Below, piece after piece: positions 1 to 8,938 of a DNA stretch of 64,000 nucleotides; within the stretch, counting starts at the first letter, position 1; each line of letters starts with the position of its first letter. The notes below the pieces were generated by a model, which saw only the letters and a list, made by a program, of their open reading frames with translations, made no database searches and had not been told where the DNA came from. The position numbers and the translations under genes were made by a program. The stretch comes from Bordetella parapertussis (GTDB taxonomy: Bacteria > Pseudomonadota > Gammaproteobacteria > Burkholderiales > Casimicrobiaceae), in contig CALQLA020000012.1 in assembly GCA_943331295.2 (NCBI GenBank), forward strand, positions 1-64,000, read 5' to 3'.

Positions 1-20
1 AACCCGGGCTACGACCGGGG
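1..20. repeat. Possible right half of a dispersed GC-rich inverted repeat
   Basis: The first ten bases (AACCCGGGCT) are the same as the right arm and flank of the inverted repeat at 25147-25176. That element resembles the dispersed hairpin repeats common between genes in beta- and gammaproteobacteria. The left arm would lie outside the window. The alternative is the last codons of an upstream gene: a frame reading N-P-G-Y-D-R-G ends at a TAG at 22-24, 17 bases before livH. The sequence does not decide between the two. Confidence 0.3.
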
Positions 21-41
21 CTAGGGTTTCACGGTTCCTCG

Positions 42-908
42 ATGGACATCCCCTCCTTCCTGATACAGCTGCTCAACGGCGTCCAGTACGGGCTGCTGCT
101 GTTCCTCGTCGCGAGCGGGCTCACGCTGATCTTCGGCATCATGGGCATCATCAACCTTGCCCACGGCAGCTTCTACATGATCGGCGCGTACATGGCGTTC
201 TCGCTGTCGGCGCTCACCGGCAACCTGTTCGCCGCCATCGTGCTCGGCGTCGTGCTGTCGGTCGCGCTCGGCGTGTTCCTCGAATGGGCGCTCTTTTCCC
301 GCCTCTACCGGCGCGACCACCTGGAGCAGGTGCTGCTCACCTACGGGCTGATCCTGGTCTTCGAGGAACTGCGCAGCATGATCGTCGGCAACGACGTCCA
401 CGGCGTCGCGGTGCCGGCGTTCCTCAACTGGTCGGTGCCGCTGACCGAGACGCTGTCGTACCCCGTCTACCGGCTGTTCATGTCGGCCGTGTGCATCGTG
501 CTCGCGGGCCTGCTCTACCTGCTGATCCAGCGCACGCGGATCGGCATGATGATCCGCGCCGGCGCGTCGAATCGCGAGATGGTGGCCTCGCTCGGCCTCG
601 ACATCAACCTCGTCTACCGGCTGGTGTTCGCGCTGGGCGTCGCGCTGGCCGCGTTCGCCGGGATGATCGCGGCGCCCGTGTCGTCGGTGTATCCCGGCAT
701 GGGCACCGGCGTGCTGATCGTCTGCTTCGTCGTCGTCGTGATCGGCGGCATCGGCTCGATCTGGGGCGCGCTGGTCGCGGCGCTTCTGATCGGCCTCGCC
801 GACACGTTCGGCCGGGTGCTGCTGCCCGAGGCCGCGGGCGTCACCGTCTACGTGCTGATGGCGGCGATCCTGCTGTGGCGGCCCGAAGGGCTGTTCCGCC
901 GTGTCTAG
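42..908 (+). CDS. Branched-chain amino acid-type ABC transporter permease, LivH family
   Basis: This 288-residue integral membrane protein is one of the two permeases of a hydrophobic amino acid uptake (HAAT) importer. It is hydrophobic throughout, with about eight membrane segments. The N-terminal stretch with GLTLIFGIMGIINLAHG is a LivH hallmark, and the family glycine motif GGIGSIWGA is near residues 230-238. Length is normal for LivH. It starts a tight same-strand operon with LivM, LivG and LivF. No binding protein is in view, so it may lie upstream of the window. The context of hydrolase, thioesterase and aldolase genes suggests a carboxylate or aromatic substrate rather than leucine, but that is inference. 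Confidence 0.93.
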   Translation: MDIPSFLIQLLNGVQYGLLLFLVASGLTLIFGIMGIINLAHGSFYMIGAYMAFSLSALTGNLFAAIVLGVVLSVALGVFLEWALFSRLYRRDHLEQVLLTYGLILVFEELRSMIVGNDVHGVAVPAFLNWSVPLTETLSYPVYRLFMSAVCIVLAGLLYLLIQRTRIGMMIRAGASNREMVASLGLDINLVYRLVFALGVALAAFAGMIAAPVSSVYPGMGTGVLIVCFVVVVIGGIGSIWGALVAALLIGLADTFGRVLLPEAAGVTVYVLMAAILLWRPEGLFRRV

Positions 909-947
909 CGCGCAAGGCGGGCGGCGCCCGGCGCACGGAGCCGCCGC

Positions 948-1910
948 GTGACGCGCGGCCGCATCGCGCTCGTCGCCGCGATCCTGCTGCTGGCGGCGTT
1001 TCCGCTCGCCGGCGCGACGTTCTACACCGAGCTTGTGACCAAGGTGATGATCCTCGCGATCTTCGCGCTGTCGCTCGACCTGCTCGTCGGCTTCACCGGC
1101 CTGGTCTCGTTCGGCCATGCGGCGTTCTACGGGATCGGCGCGTACGCGCTGGGGCTGCTCGCGCCGAAATACGAGGCGGCGAGCCTCTGGACGACACTGC
1201 CGGCGGCGATCCTCGCGGCCGGCTTCGCGGCGCTCCTCGTCGGCGCGTTCGTCGTCCGCGTGAAGGGCGTCTACTTCATCATGGTGACGCTGGCGTTCGC
1301 GCAGATGTTCTACTTCATCTTCCACGACACGAAGTTCGGCCGCGGCTCCGACGGCATCAGCATGAACTTCAAGCCGACCGCGGCGATCGGCGGCTTCGTC
1401 CCCTTCGATCTCGCGAACGCCACCCACGTCTACTACTTCGTCTTCGCCGCGCTGGCGCTGGTGTTCGTCTTCCTGCGCGTGATCCTGCGCTCCGCCTTCG
1501 GCCGCGCGCTCTCCGGCATCCGCAGCAACGAGCACCGGATGCGGTCGCTGGGATTTCCGGTGTACCGCTACAAGCTCGCGAGCTTCGCGATCGCCGGCGC
1601 GCTGGCCGGGCTTGCCGGCTACCTGTCCGCGCTGCAGTTCGGCTTCGTCAACCCGGAGCTGCTGTCCTGGCACCAGTCGGGCAACGTGCTGCTGATGCTG
1701 ATCCTGGGCGGGTTCGGCAACCTGTACGGCGCCGTCGCCGGCGCGGTCGCGTTCGTCGCGCTGCAGGAGGTGTACTCGGCGCTGACCGTCCGCTGGCAGC
1801 TCCTGCTCGGAACGACCATCATCCTGCTCGTGATCTTCCTTCCCGGCGGCCTCTCGAGCCTCGCCGGACGCCTCGCCCGCAAGCCCGCGGAGGCGGCGGA
1901 CGATGACTGA
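948..1910 (+). CDS. Branched-chain amino acid-type ABC transporter permease, LivM family
   Basis: This 320-residue polytopic inner-membrane protein is the second permease of the importer. The family motif DLLVGFTGLVSFGHAAFYGI lies near residues 45-64, and a LivM-type ILGGFGNLYGAVAGA loop lies near residues 250-264. The start is a GTG (gtgacgcgc) 39 bases after livH. The 3' end overlaps the livG start by 8 bases, which suggests translational coupling. Length and topology are ordinary for LivM. Confidence 0.93.
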   Translation: MTRGRIALVAAILLLAAFPLAGATFYTELVTKVMILAIFALSLDLLVGFTGLVSFGHAAFYGIGAYALGLLAPKYEAASLWTTLPAAILAAGFAALLVGAFVVRVKGVYFIMVTLAFAQMFYFIFHDTKFGRGSDGISMNFKPTAAIGGFVPFDLANATHVYYFVFAALALVFVFLRVILRSAFGRALSGIRSNEHRMRSLGFPVYRYKLASFAIAGALAGLAGYLSALQFGFVNPELLSWHQSGNVLLMLILGGFGNLYGAVAGAVAFVALQEVYSALTVRWQLLLGTTIILLVIFLPGGLSSLAGRLARKPAEAADDD

Positions 1911-2652
1911 TCCGATCCTGCGCACGCAGGGGCTCTCGCGGCGTTTCGGCGGGCTGCTCGCCACCAGCAACGTGTCGATCGAGCTGCATCGCGGCCGCCT
2001 GCACGCGGTGCTGGGCCCCAACGGCGCCGGCAAGACGACGCTGATCAACCTGCTCTCGGGCGACCTCGCGGCTTCCGCCGGCAGCATCCACTACCGGGAC
2101 AGGGACATCACGCGCGCCTCGGCCGACCGCCGCTCGCGCTTGGGGCTCGGCCGCAGCTACCAGAAGACCAACATCTTTCCCGACTTCACCGCGTTCGAGA
2201 ACTGCCGCCTCGCCGCGCAGTCGCGCGCGCCGAGGGTGCTGCATCTGTTCTCCGACGCGACAAAGCACGCGCCGGTGCGCGCAGCGGCGGCCGAGGCGCT
2301 CGAGGCCGCGGGACTCGCCGCGCGCGGCGACCGGCTCGCCTCGACGCTTTCGCACGGCGAGCAGCGGCAGCTCGAGATCGCGATGGTGCTGGCGACCGCG
2401 CCCGACGTGCTGCTGCTCGACGAGCCCCTGGCGGGGATGGGCGCGGAGGAAGCGCAGCGGATGGTGGAGCTGCTGCGCCGGCTCACCCCGGCGCACGCGA
2501 TCCTGCTGGTCGAGCACGACATGGACGCCGTGTTCGCGGTCGCCGACGTGATCACCGTCATGGTCAACGGCGAGGTGCTGGAGAGCGGCGCGCCCGACCG
2601 GATACGCGAAAGCCCCGCGGTGCGCCGCGCCTACCTGGGCGAAGCCTCGTGA
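1903..2652 (+). CDS. ABC transporter ATP-binding protein, LivG family
   Basis: This 249-residue cytoplasmic ATPase energises the Liv-type importer together with the next gene. Walker A is GPNGAGKTT at residues 38-46. The signature is LSHGEQ, with His where most ABC proteins have Gly. Walker B is VLLLDEP. The C-terminal sequence with the YLGEA end is typical of LivG. It overlaps livM upstream, and its last 4 bases overlap the GTG start of livF. Confidence 0.93.
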   Translation: MTDPILRTQGLSRRFGGLLATSNVSIELHRGRLHAVLGPNGAGKTTLINLLSGDLAASAGSIHYRDRDITRASADRRSRLGLGRSYQKTNIFPDFTAFENCRLAAQSRAPRVLHLFSDATKHAPVRAAAAEALEAAGLAARGDRLASTLSHGEQRQLEIAMVLATAPDVLLLDEPLAGMGAEEAQRMVELLRRLTPAHAILLVEHDMDAVFAVADVITVMVNGEVLESGAPDRIRESPAVRRAYLGEAS

Positions 2653-3368
2653 GCGGAGCCGACGCGCTGCTGGAGGCCCGCGACCTGCACGCGTACTACG
2701 GGGACAGCCACATCCTGCACGGTATCGACTTCCGCATCGCGCGCGGCGAGACGGTGGCGCTGATGGGACGCAACGGGATGGGGAAGAGCACGCTGATCCG
2801 CAGCATGCTGGGGCTCGTCCGGCCGCGGCGCGGCGAGGTCCGCGTGATGGGAATGGTGATGACCGGCGCGCAGCCGCACCTCATTGCGCGGCGCGGCATC
2901 GCCTACGTGCCGGAGGGCCGCGGCATCTTTCCGAACCTGACCGTGCGCGAGAACCTCGTGATGGCGGCGCGACCCGGCGCCGACGGGCGCCGCGACTGGA
3001 CCTACGAGCGCGTGCTGGCGACGTTTCCCCGACTCGCCGAGCGCCGCGAGACCGGCGGCGGGCAGCTCTCCGGCGGCGAGCAGCAGATGCTCACCATCGG
3101 GCGCGCGCTGCTCACCCATCCCGACCTCCTGATCCTCGACGAGGCGACCGAAGGGCTCGCGCCGCTGATCGCGCAGGAGATCTGGCGGATCATCGGCGAG
3201 ATCCGCGCGAACGGCATCGCCACGCTGATCGTCGACAAGAACTACGCGGCCGTCACGCGAATCGCCGATCGCAGCGTGATCCTGGTCAAGGGGCGGGTGG
3301 TGTTCGAAGGCGACTCCCCGTCGCTGCTCGCGCAGCCGGACCTCCTGCACCGCCACCTCGGGGTGTAG
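2649..3368 (+). CDS. ABC transporter ATP-binding protein, LivF family
   Basis: This 239-residue partner ATPase completes the LivHMGF set. Walker A is GRNGMGKST at residues 40-48, the signature is LSGGEQ and Walker B is LLILDEATEGL, which is diagnostic of LivF. The end HRHLGV is also typical. The start is a GTG overlapping the livG stop. It is followed by 73 bases and then the hydrolase, so the catabolic genes downstream may share the transcript. Confidence 0.93.
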   Translation: MSGADALLEARDLHAYYGDSHILHGIDFRIARGETVALMGRNGMGKSTLIRSMLGLVRPRRGEVRVMGMVMTGAQPHLIARRGIAYVPEGRGIFPNLTVRENLVMAARPGADGRRDWTYERVLATFPRLAERRETGGGQLSGGEQQMLTIGRALLTHPDLLILDEATEGLAPLIAQEIWRIIGEIRANGIATLIVDKNYAAVTRIADRSVILVKGRVVFEGDSPSLLAQPDLLHRHLGV

Positions 3369-3441
3369 GGTGACGGCCACCGCGTCCACCTGCCGGCGAG
3401 GAGGCGCGGACGCGCCTCGCGGGCAACTCGCGGGCCGCTGA

Positions 3442-4209
3442 ATGCCGACGATCCGGATCGCGGGACGGACCATCGACTACGTGCGGATCGGCGGCGCGCG
3501 GCCCGCGCGCCCGCCGCTCGTGTTCCTGCACGAGGGCCTGGGTTCGATCGCCATGTGGCGCGATTTCCCGGCGCGCGTCGCCGCCGCCACCGGCTGCGAT
3601 GCCGTCGTCTACTCGCGGCACGGCTACGGCAACTCGTCGCCGCTCGACGCGCCGCGGGCGGTGGAGTACATGCACGACGAGGCACTGGACGTCCTGCCGC
3701 GCCTTCTCGACGAACTCGGCGTCGCGCGGCCGGTGCTGGTGGGACACAGCGACGGCGCGTCGATCGCGCTGCTCCATGCCGGCGCGTCGGGCCGGCCGGT
3801 GGCGGGCGTCGTCGCGATGGCGCCGCACGTGATGGTCGAGGACGTCTCGATCGCCGCCATCGAAGCCGCGCGCGTCGCCTACGCCTCGACGGACCTCCGC
3901 GACCGGCTCGCCCGCCATCACGCGGACGTGGATTCGGCGTTCCTCGGCTGGAACCGGGTCTGGCTCGACCCGGCCTTCCGCGCCTGGAACATCGAGTCCT
4001 GCCTGGCCGGCATCCGCTGCCCGCTGCTGGCGATCCAGGGCGAGGACGACGCGTACGGGACGATGGAGCAGCTGCGGCGTATCGCCGCGCACGTGCCGGC
4101 GGCGGAACTCGTCGCGCTCGCCGCGTGCCGGCACTCGCCGCATCGCGACCGGCCCGACGCCGTCGAAGCCGCGATTGCGGCTTTCGTCGACCGGATCGCG
4201 CCGCCCTGA
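3442..4209 (+). CDS. Alpha/beta hydrolase
   Basis: This is a 255-residue alpha/beta-hydrolase-fold enzyme of the small esterase/acyl-hydrolase type, presumably cytoplasmic because no signal peptide is seen. The oxyanion HEGLGS motif is near residues 30-35. The nucleophile elbow is GHSDG (residues 103-107) and the catalytic His is probably in CRHSPHRD near the C-terminus. There is an acidic residue in QGEDD ahead of it. It sits 73 bases after livF on the same strand, so it may act on the imported compound. The substrate cannot be told from sequence. Confidence 0.88.
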   Translation: MPTIRIAGRTIDYVRIGGARPARPPLVFLHEGLGSIAMWRDFPARVAAATGCDAVVYSRHGYGNSSPLDAPRAVEYMHDEALDVLPRLLDELGVARPVLVGHSDGASIALLHAGASGRPVAGVVAMAPHVMVEDVSIAAIEAARVAYASTDLRDRLARHHADVDSAFLGWNRVWLDPAFRAWNIESCLAGIRCPLLAIQGEDDAYGTMEQLRRIAAHVPAAELVALAACRHSPHRDRPDAVEAAIAAFVDRIAPP

Positions 4210-4326
4210 CGCGGTCGGCGCCGGCCCGGCGCACGATGGCGGTGCAACTTTTCGGTTCCGCGTCGCTGCAGCGCGGCGCAAGCCGCGATACACTCCCGAC
4301 TCCCTCCAACAGGCGCATTCCTCGCG

Positions 4327-4740
4327 ATGGCAGACGTTACCGGGCAGCTCTCGATCGGACTCTCCGGCCGGACGGAAATCGTGGTCGCGGAGCAGCACAC
4401 GGCGCCCCACGTCGGCAGCGGCCACGTGCACGTGCTCGCGACGCCGGTGATGGTCAACATGATGGAAGCCGCCGCGCTGCAGGCGGTAGACGGGCTGCTG
4501 CCGGAGGGATTCCAGACCGTCGGCACCAAGCTCGCGATCGGCCACTTCGCCGCCACCCCGGTGGGCATGCGCGTCGTCGCCCGGGCGGAGGTCGTCGCGA
4601 TCGACGGCCGCACGATCACGTTCCGGCTCTCCGCCGAGGACGAGCGCGAGCCGATCGGCGAGGGCACGCACGAGCGCATCGTGATCAACGTCGCCCGGTT
4701 CGACGAGCGGGTGCGCGCGAAGCGCGACGGCGCGGGCTGA
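4327..4740 (+). CDS. Hotdog-fold thioesterase, fluoroacetyl-CoA thioesterase (FlK)-like
   Basis: This 137-residue protein matches the FlK-type single hotdog family, which hydrolyses small acyl-CoA thioesters. The pattern LATPVMVNMMEAAA supplies the family Thr and Glu, and GHFAATPVG supplies the His. Together these align with the Thr-Glu-His catalytic set known for FlK. Most bacterial members do not act on fluoroacetyl-CoA, so the acyl group is unknown. It lies in line with the Liv operon, hydrolase and aldolase/SDR fusion, which supports CoA-ester chemistry downstream of uptake. Confidence 0.85.
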   Translation: MADVTGQLSIGLSGRTEIVVAEQHTAPHVGSGHVHVLATPVMVNMMEAAALQAVDGLLPEGFQTVGTKLAIGHFAATPVGMRVVARAEVVAIDGRTITFRLSAEDEREPIGEGTHERIVINVARFDERVRAKRDGAG

Positions 4741-4803
4741 CCGGATGCGGCGAGCCGCCGCGCGTGGCAACGACGAACCGACATCGACCTGCGGAGAAAC
4801 CCG

Positions 4804-6783
4804 ATGCAAAGCCTCTGGAACGACGCCGAGGCGGCGGCGTGCACGAGCGACCTCGCGCTGCGGTGCTACACGTCGCGCCTCCTCGGTCGCGACCGGACGC
4901 TCGTGCTGCACGGCGGCGGCAACACGTCGGTCAAGCTGCGCCGGCGCAACGTCGTCGGCGACGAGGAGGACATCCTCTACGTCAAGGGCAGCGGCTGGGA
5001 CCTCGAGACGATCGAGGAAGCCGGCTTCTCCCCGGTGCGCCTCGATCACCTGCGGCGCCTCGCGCGGCTGCCGGCGCTGTCCGATCCGCAGATGGTGAAC
5101 GAACTGGCGACGCACATGACGCGGGCCTCGGCGCCGGCGCCGTCCGTCGAGGCGATCCTGCACGCCATCCTGCCGCACAAGTACGTCGACCACACGCACG
5201 CCGACGCGCTGCTCGCGATCACCAACACGCCCGGTGGCGAGGCGCGCATCCGCGAGATCTACGGCAACCGCGTGGTCGTGATTCCGTACGTCATGCCCGG
5301 CTTCGAGCTCGCCGTGCTGTGCGCCGCGGAGTTTCCGGCGCAGGCCGGTCCCGACACCATCGGCATGGTCCTGCTCGGCCACGGGATGTTCTCGTTCGGC
5401 GCCACCGCGCGCGAGTCCTACGAGCGGATGATCGCGCTGGTCGACCTCGCGGAGGACTACCTGCAGCGCCGCGGCGCGTGGCTGATGGATGCCGCTGCGG
5501 CGGCCCCGGTCGCGCCGGCGGCCGGGGTCGCCCGCGAGCTGGCGGGCCTGCGCCGCGCCGTTTCCGACGCCGCCGGCGTGCCGATGGTGATGCGCCGGCA
5601 CGCCGACGCGCGGAAGATGGCGTTCTGCCGCCGCGCCGACCTCGCGTCGATCGCCGGGCAGGGCCCGGCGACGCCGGACCATTCCATCCGCACCAAGCCG
5701 CTGCCGATGGTCGGCCGCGATGTCGCCGCTTACGCGGAAGCCTACCGTCGCTATTTCGCCGCGCACGAACCCGCCGCGAAGGAGCGCAAGACGATGCTGG
5801 ATCCCGCGCCGCGCCTCGTCCTCGACCCCGAGCTCGGCATGTGCGCGGCGGGGCGGACGGCGAAGGACGCGGCGATCAACGCCGAGATCTACGAGCATAC
5901 GATGGACGTCATCGAGCGTGCCGTCGCCCTGGGCGGCTGGCGCGCGCTGTCGCCGGGGCACCTGTTCGACGTCGAGTACTGGGACCTCGAGCAGGCAAAG
6001 CTCAGGAAGGCCGGCCGGCCGCCGGTATTCACCGGCGAAGTCGCGCTCGTCACCGGCGCCGCCTCCGGCATCGGCCGGGCCTGCGTCGACGCGCTGCTGG
6101 CGCGCGGCGCGTGCGTGGTCGGGCTCGACCTCACGCCGGCGATCACGACCCTCGCGCTGCGGCCCGATTACCTCGGCATCGAATGCGACGTGACGTCCGA
6201 GGCGGGGCTCGCCCGCGCGCTGGAAGCCGCCGTCCTGCGCTTCGGCGGCGTCGACATGCTGGTGCTCAATGCCGGCATCTTCCCGGGCGGCCGGCGGATC
6301 GACGCGCTGCGGACCGACGAGTGGCGCCGGGTCATGCAGGTCAACGTCGACGCCAACCTCGTGCTGATGCGCGAGGCCCATCCGTTCCTGAAGCTCGCGC
6401 CGCGCGGCGGGCGCGTCGTGGTGATCGGCTCGAAGAACGTGCCGGCGCCGGGGCCCGGCGCCGCCGCCTATTCGGCGTCGAAGGCGGCGCTGACGCAGCT
6501 CGCGCGCGTCGCCGCGCTCGAGTGGGGCGCCGACGGCATCCGGATCAATTCGCTGCATCCCAACGCGGTGTTCGACACGGGCATCTGGACGCCGGAAGTG
6601 CTGGCGGCGCGCGCCGCGCAGTACGGGATGACGGTCGAGCAGTACCGGACGAACAACGTGCTGCGCACGGAGGTTTCGAGCCGCGACGTCGCGGAACTGG
6701 CCGCCGAGATGTGCGGCCCGCTGTTCGCGAAGACCACCGGTGCGCAGCTGCCGGTCGACGGCGGCAACGACCGCGTGATCTGA
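4804..6783 (+). CDS. Bifunctional class II aldolase / short-chain dehydrogenase
   Basis: This is a 659-residue fusion. Residues about 20-390 are a class II (zinc) aldolase/epimerase domain with LHGGGNTSVK, the metal-binding HTHADALLAI and GHGMFSFG. Residues about 412-655 are an SDR domain with the cofactor loop TGAASGIG, NAG and the catalytic YSASK. The architecture is that of RhaD/RhaE-type rhamnulose-phosphate aldolase/lactaldehyde dehydrogenase proteins, which cleave a hydroxylated substrate and oxidise the aldehyde product. No sugar kinase or isomerase is nearby, so the sugar role is unsupported here. It ends 7 bases from the convergent channel gene. Confidence 0.9.
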   Translation: MQSLWNDAEAAACTSDLALRCYTSRLLGRDRTLVLHGGGNTSVKLRRRNVVGDEEDILYVKGSGWDLETIEEAGFSPVRLDHLRRLARLPALSDPQMVNELATHMTRASAPAPSVEAILHAILPHKYVDHTHADALLAITNTPGGEARIREIYGNRVVVIPYVMPGFELAVLCAAEFPAQAGPDTIGMVLLGHGMFSFGATARESYERMIALVDLAEDYLQRRGAWLMDAAAAAPVAPAAGVARELAGLRRAVSDAAGVPMVMRRHADARKMAFCRRADLASIAGQGPATPDHSIRTKPLPMVGRDVAAYAEAYRRYFAAHEPAAKERKTMLDPAPRLVLDPELGMCAAGRTAKDAAINAEIYEHTMDVIERAVALGGWRALSPGHLFDVEYWDLEQAKLRKAGRPPVFTGEVALVTGAASGIGRACVDALLARGACVVGLDLTPAITTLALRPDYLGIECDVTSEAGLARALEAAVLRFGGVDMLVLNAGIFPGGRRIDALRTDEWRRVMQVNVDANLVLMREAHPFLKLAPRGGRVVVIGSKNVPAPGPGAAAYSASKAALTQLARVAALEWGADGIRINSLHPNAVFDTGIWTPEVLAARAAQYGMTVEQYRTNNVLRTEVSSRDVAELAAEMCGPLFAKTTGAQLPVDGGNDRVI

Positions 6784-6790
6784 CGCGCGC

Positions 6791-7780
6791 TCAGGCGGAG
6801 TCGGCCGGGGTGTCCGGGCCCGCCGGCGGGGGCGCCGCGTCGTGCCTCGCATCGCGCCGCGCAAGCTCCTCGCGCAACGCCGCCACGTCGGCGTGCAGCG
6901 ACGCGACCTGCCGCTGCATCTCGTCGCGGAACCGGAGTTCCTCGGCGCGCATCATGTCGGCGAGCTCGTCGCGCAGCGTGTTGACGTCGCGATGCATGTC
7001 CCGCCGGAAGTGGATCTCCTCGGCGTCGAACAGTCGCCGGATTTCCTCGCGCAGCTCGACGATGTCGTTCTGCAGGTCGCGCCGCGCGTGGGCCTCCTCG
7101 CCGCCGACGAAGAACGACACCACGTTCGCGGTGAACAGCGTCACCAGCGCGACGCCGATGAGGCCGATGCCGGCGGACACGATGCGGGCGACGCCGGTGG
7201 TGGGGATCACGTCGCCATAGCCGATCGTCATGCCGGTCACGAACGCGAGCCACAGGCCGTCCCAGTAGGTGGTGATCGTCGGCTCGACCCAGTACAGCAT
7301 CCCGCCGGAGGCGAGCAGGATCAGGAACGCCGCGCCGACGAGGATCGGCGCGCCGCGCCGCGTGAACAGCACGGAGAAGCCGGTGATCGTGCGCACCATC
7401 ACCATCCCCGCCACGGCGACGCGCAGCACCCGCACCAGCGCGATCCACTCGGTGTCGGACCCGAGCACGCTTGCCACCGCGGCCAGCAGGATGACGATGT
7501 TGAGCCAGTTCTCGCCCAAGTACCGGGCCGGGTGGCTCGACACGTGCGCCATCCAGACGGCTTCGACCAGGAACGCGACGAAGATGATCAGGTCGAGGAT
7601 GCCGGCGAACCGCAGCAGCGTCGCGCTCTCGCCCGCCGTCTCGAGGATGTAGGCGGGCACCGCCAGCAGCGCGATGCCCACCATCACGCCGTGCAGGCGC
7701 TCCTGCCACTCGTGCGCGCGCGGGTTGTCGTCGGGGGCGACGCCGGCGAGGCCGATCCAGGCGAGGGGGCTGTGCGTCAT
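6791..7780 (-). CDS. Voltage-gated-like potassium channel with repeated coiled-coil tail
   Basis: This 329-residue inner-membrane protein has about six membrane segments (residues 30-225) and a K+ selectivity filter TIGYGD at residues 185-190 between the last two. The segment ALVRVLRVAVAGMVMVR (114-130) carries spaced arginines like an S4 helix. Residues about 235-312 form a charged coiled coil with an internal 26-residue repeat: LREEIRRLFDAEE at 243 is echoed by LRDELADMMRAEE at 269. The tail may set tetramer assembly. It is convergent with the aldolase/SDR gene. Confidence 0.88.
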   Translation of the reverse strand: MTHSPLAWIGLAGVAPDDNPRAHEWQERLHGVMVGIALLAVPAYILETAGESATLLRFAGILDLIIFVAFLVEAVWMAHVSSHPARYLGENWLNIVILLAAVASVLGSDTEWIALVRVLRVAVAGMVMVRTITGFSVLFTRRGAPILVGAAFLILLASGGMLYWVEPTITTYWDGLWLAFVTGMTIGYGDVIPTTGVARIVSAGIGLIGVALVTLFTANVVSFFVGGEEAHARRDLQNDIVELREEIRRLFDAEEIHFRRDMHRDVNTLRDELADMMRAEELRFRDEMQRQVASLHADVAALREELARRDARHDAAPPPAGPDTPADSA

Positions 7781-8030
7781 GGGAAGCGGGTGCCGGCGGC
7801 GGCTGCAGCGTCGGGGGCGGCCACGGGCCGGCAGGTCGTTCCGGGCATCATGGACGCGGGGCAGATAGGCTGCGGCATGGGTGGGGAATCATACTGCACG
7901 TGGCCGCGCCGGCACAATCGCGCGCTTGCGCATGCCGTCGTCGATGCGGTACCCTCCGCGTCACTTTCGGTCCCGACGTCGTCGCGGCCGCGCCGCCCCT
8001 CGATTCACCAACCAAGATAAGGAACGCACG

Positions 8031-8408
8031 ATGAGCAATTTCTGGGACCTCCTGTGGTTGATCGTGTCGACGTTCGTCTTCGTGGCGTACCTGCTGGTGC
8101 TGTTCCAGGTCGTCGTCGACCTGTTCCGCGATTCGGAGATGGGCGGCTTCGCCAAGGCAGTCTGGATCATCTGCCTCATCTTCCTACCGCTGCTCACGGC
8201 GGTCATCTACATCATCGCGCGCGGCAGCGGGATGGCTGCCCGGCAGCGCGCAGCGATGCAGCAGGCCCGTTCGCAGACCGACTCCTACATTCGCGAAGTG
8301 GCCGGCAAGTCGCCGGCCGATCACATCTCGGACGCCAAGGCGCTGCTGGACGCCGGCACGATCAACGCCGAGGAGTTCGCGAAGCTGAAGGCCAAGGCGC
8401 TGGCCTGA
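8031..8408 (+). CDS. Small membrane protein with PLDc_N-like and SHOCT domains
   Basis: This is a 125-residue protein. The N-terminal half has two membrane helices (about residues 6-28 and 40-60) with the WxxxLIFLPLLTAVIYII pattern of the phospholipase-D nuclease N-terminal family. The C-terminal 30 residues (ISDAKALLDAGTINAEEFAKLK) are a SHOCT short motif. The ATG at 8031 was chosen over a longer in-frame start at 7881 because it follows AAGGAACG and begins directly before the first helix. The function of such proteins is unknown. Confidence 0.85.
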   Translation: MSNFWDLLWLIVSTFVFVAYLLVLFQVVVDLFRDSEMGGFAKAVWIICLIFLPLLTAVIYIIARGSGMAARQRAAMQQARSQTDSYIREVAGKSPADHISDAKALLDAGTINAEEFAKLKAKALA

Positions 8409-8478
8409 TCCGCCGCGCGCGCGCCTGATGCAAGGGCCGGCGGGAGCCGACGGCCGGCCCGCAGACGAATCGAGGAAG

Positions 8479-8880
8479 ATGAACGTGTCGCCTTCGCAAC
8501 GCTGCCGCACCCTCGCTGCATTGCTCGCGCTGCTGCCGGTCGCGGCGCTGGCCCAGTTCACGGAGACCACGCAGGCCGCGAACGTACGCGCCGGTCCGGA
8601 CCGCGTCTTTCCCCTCGTGACGTGGCTGCCGGCCCGCACGACCGTCAACGTCGCGGGATGCACGGCCGGCCGCGAGTGGTGCGACATCGTCATCGGGCGC
8701 CGCCGGGGCTGGATCCACGCGCAGTACCTGCCGATCGCCCAGCGGGAGCGGGCGCCGGTCGTGACCTTCGCGGTCGAGGCGTACTGGAACGCGCACTACT
8801 CCCGGCGCCCGTGGTTTGCCGACAAGGCGGCGTGGGCCGGATGGGGGACGCCGTCGTTCCAGCCGCCGCCGCCGCGCTGA
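8479..8880 (+). CDS. Secreted SH3-domain protein
   Basis: This 133-residue protein starts with a clear signal peptide (LAALLALLPVAALAQ) followed by a bacterial SH3-like domain (residues about 25-80: TQAANVRAGP ... VAGCTAGREWCDI ... GWIHAQYL). It is probably periplasmic. The C-terminus carries a Trp-rich stretch common in SH3_3 envelope proteins. The ATG at 8479 is preferred over 8428 because it is preceded by GAGGAAG and opens the signal peptide. It lies 70 bases after the SHOCT gene. Confidence 0.85.
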   Translation: MNVSPSQRCRTLAALLALLPVAALAQFTETTQAANVRAGPDRVFPLVTWLPARTTVNVAGCTAGREWCDIVIGRRRGWIHAQYLPIAQRERAPVVTFAVEAYWNAHYSRRPWFADKAAWAGWGTPSFQPPPPR

Positions 8881-8938
8881 CGCGCTGACGTTCGACGCCG
8901 GGCCCGCCGTCGCGGCGGGTCGGCGCCGCGGCGGGGTG

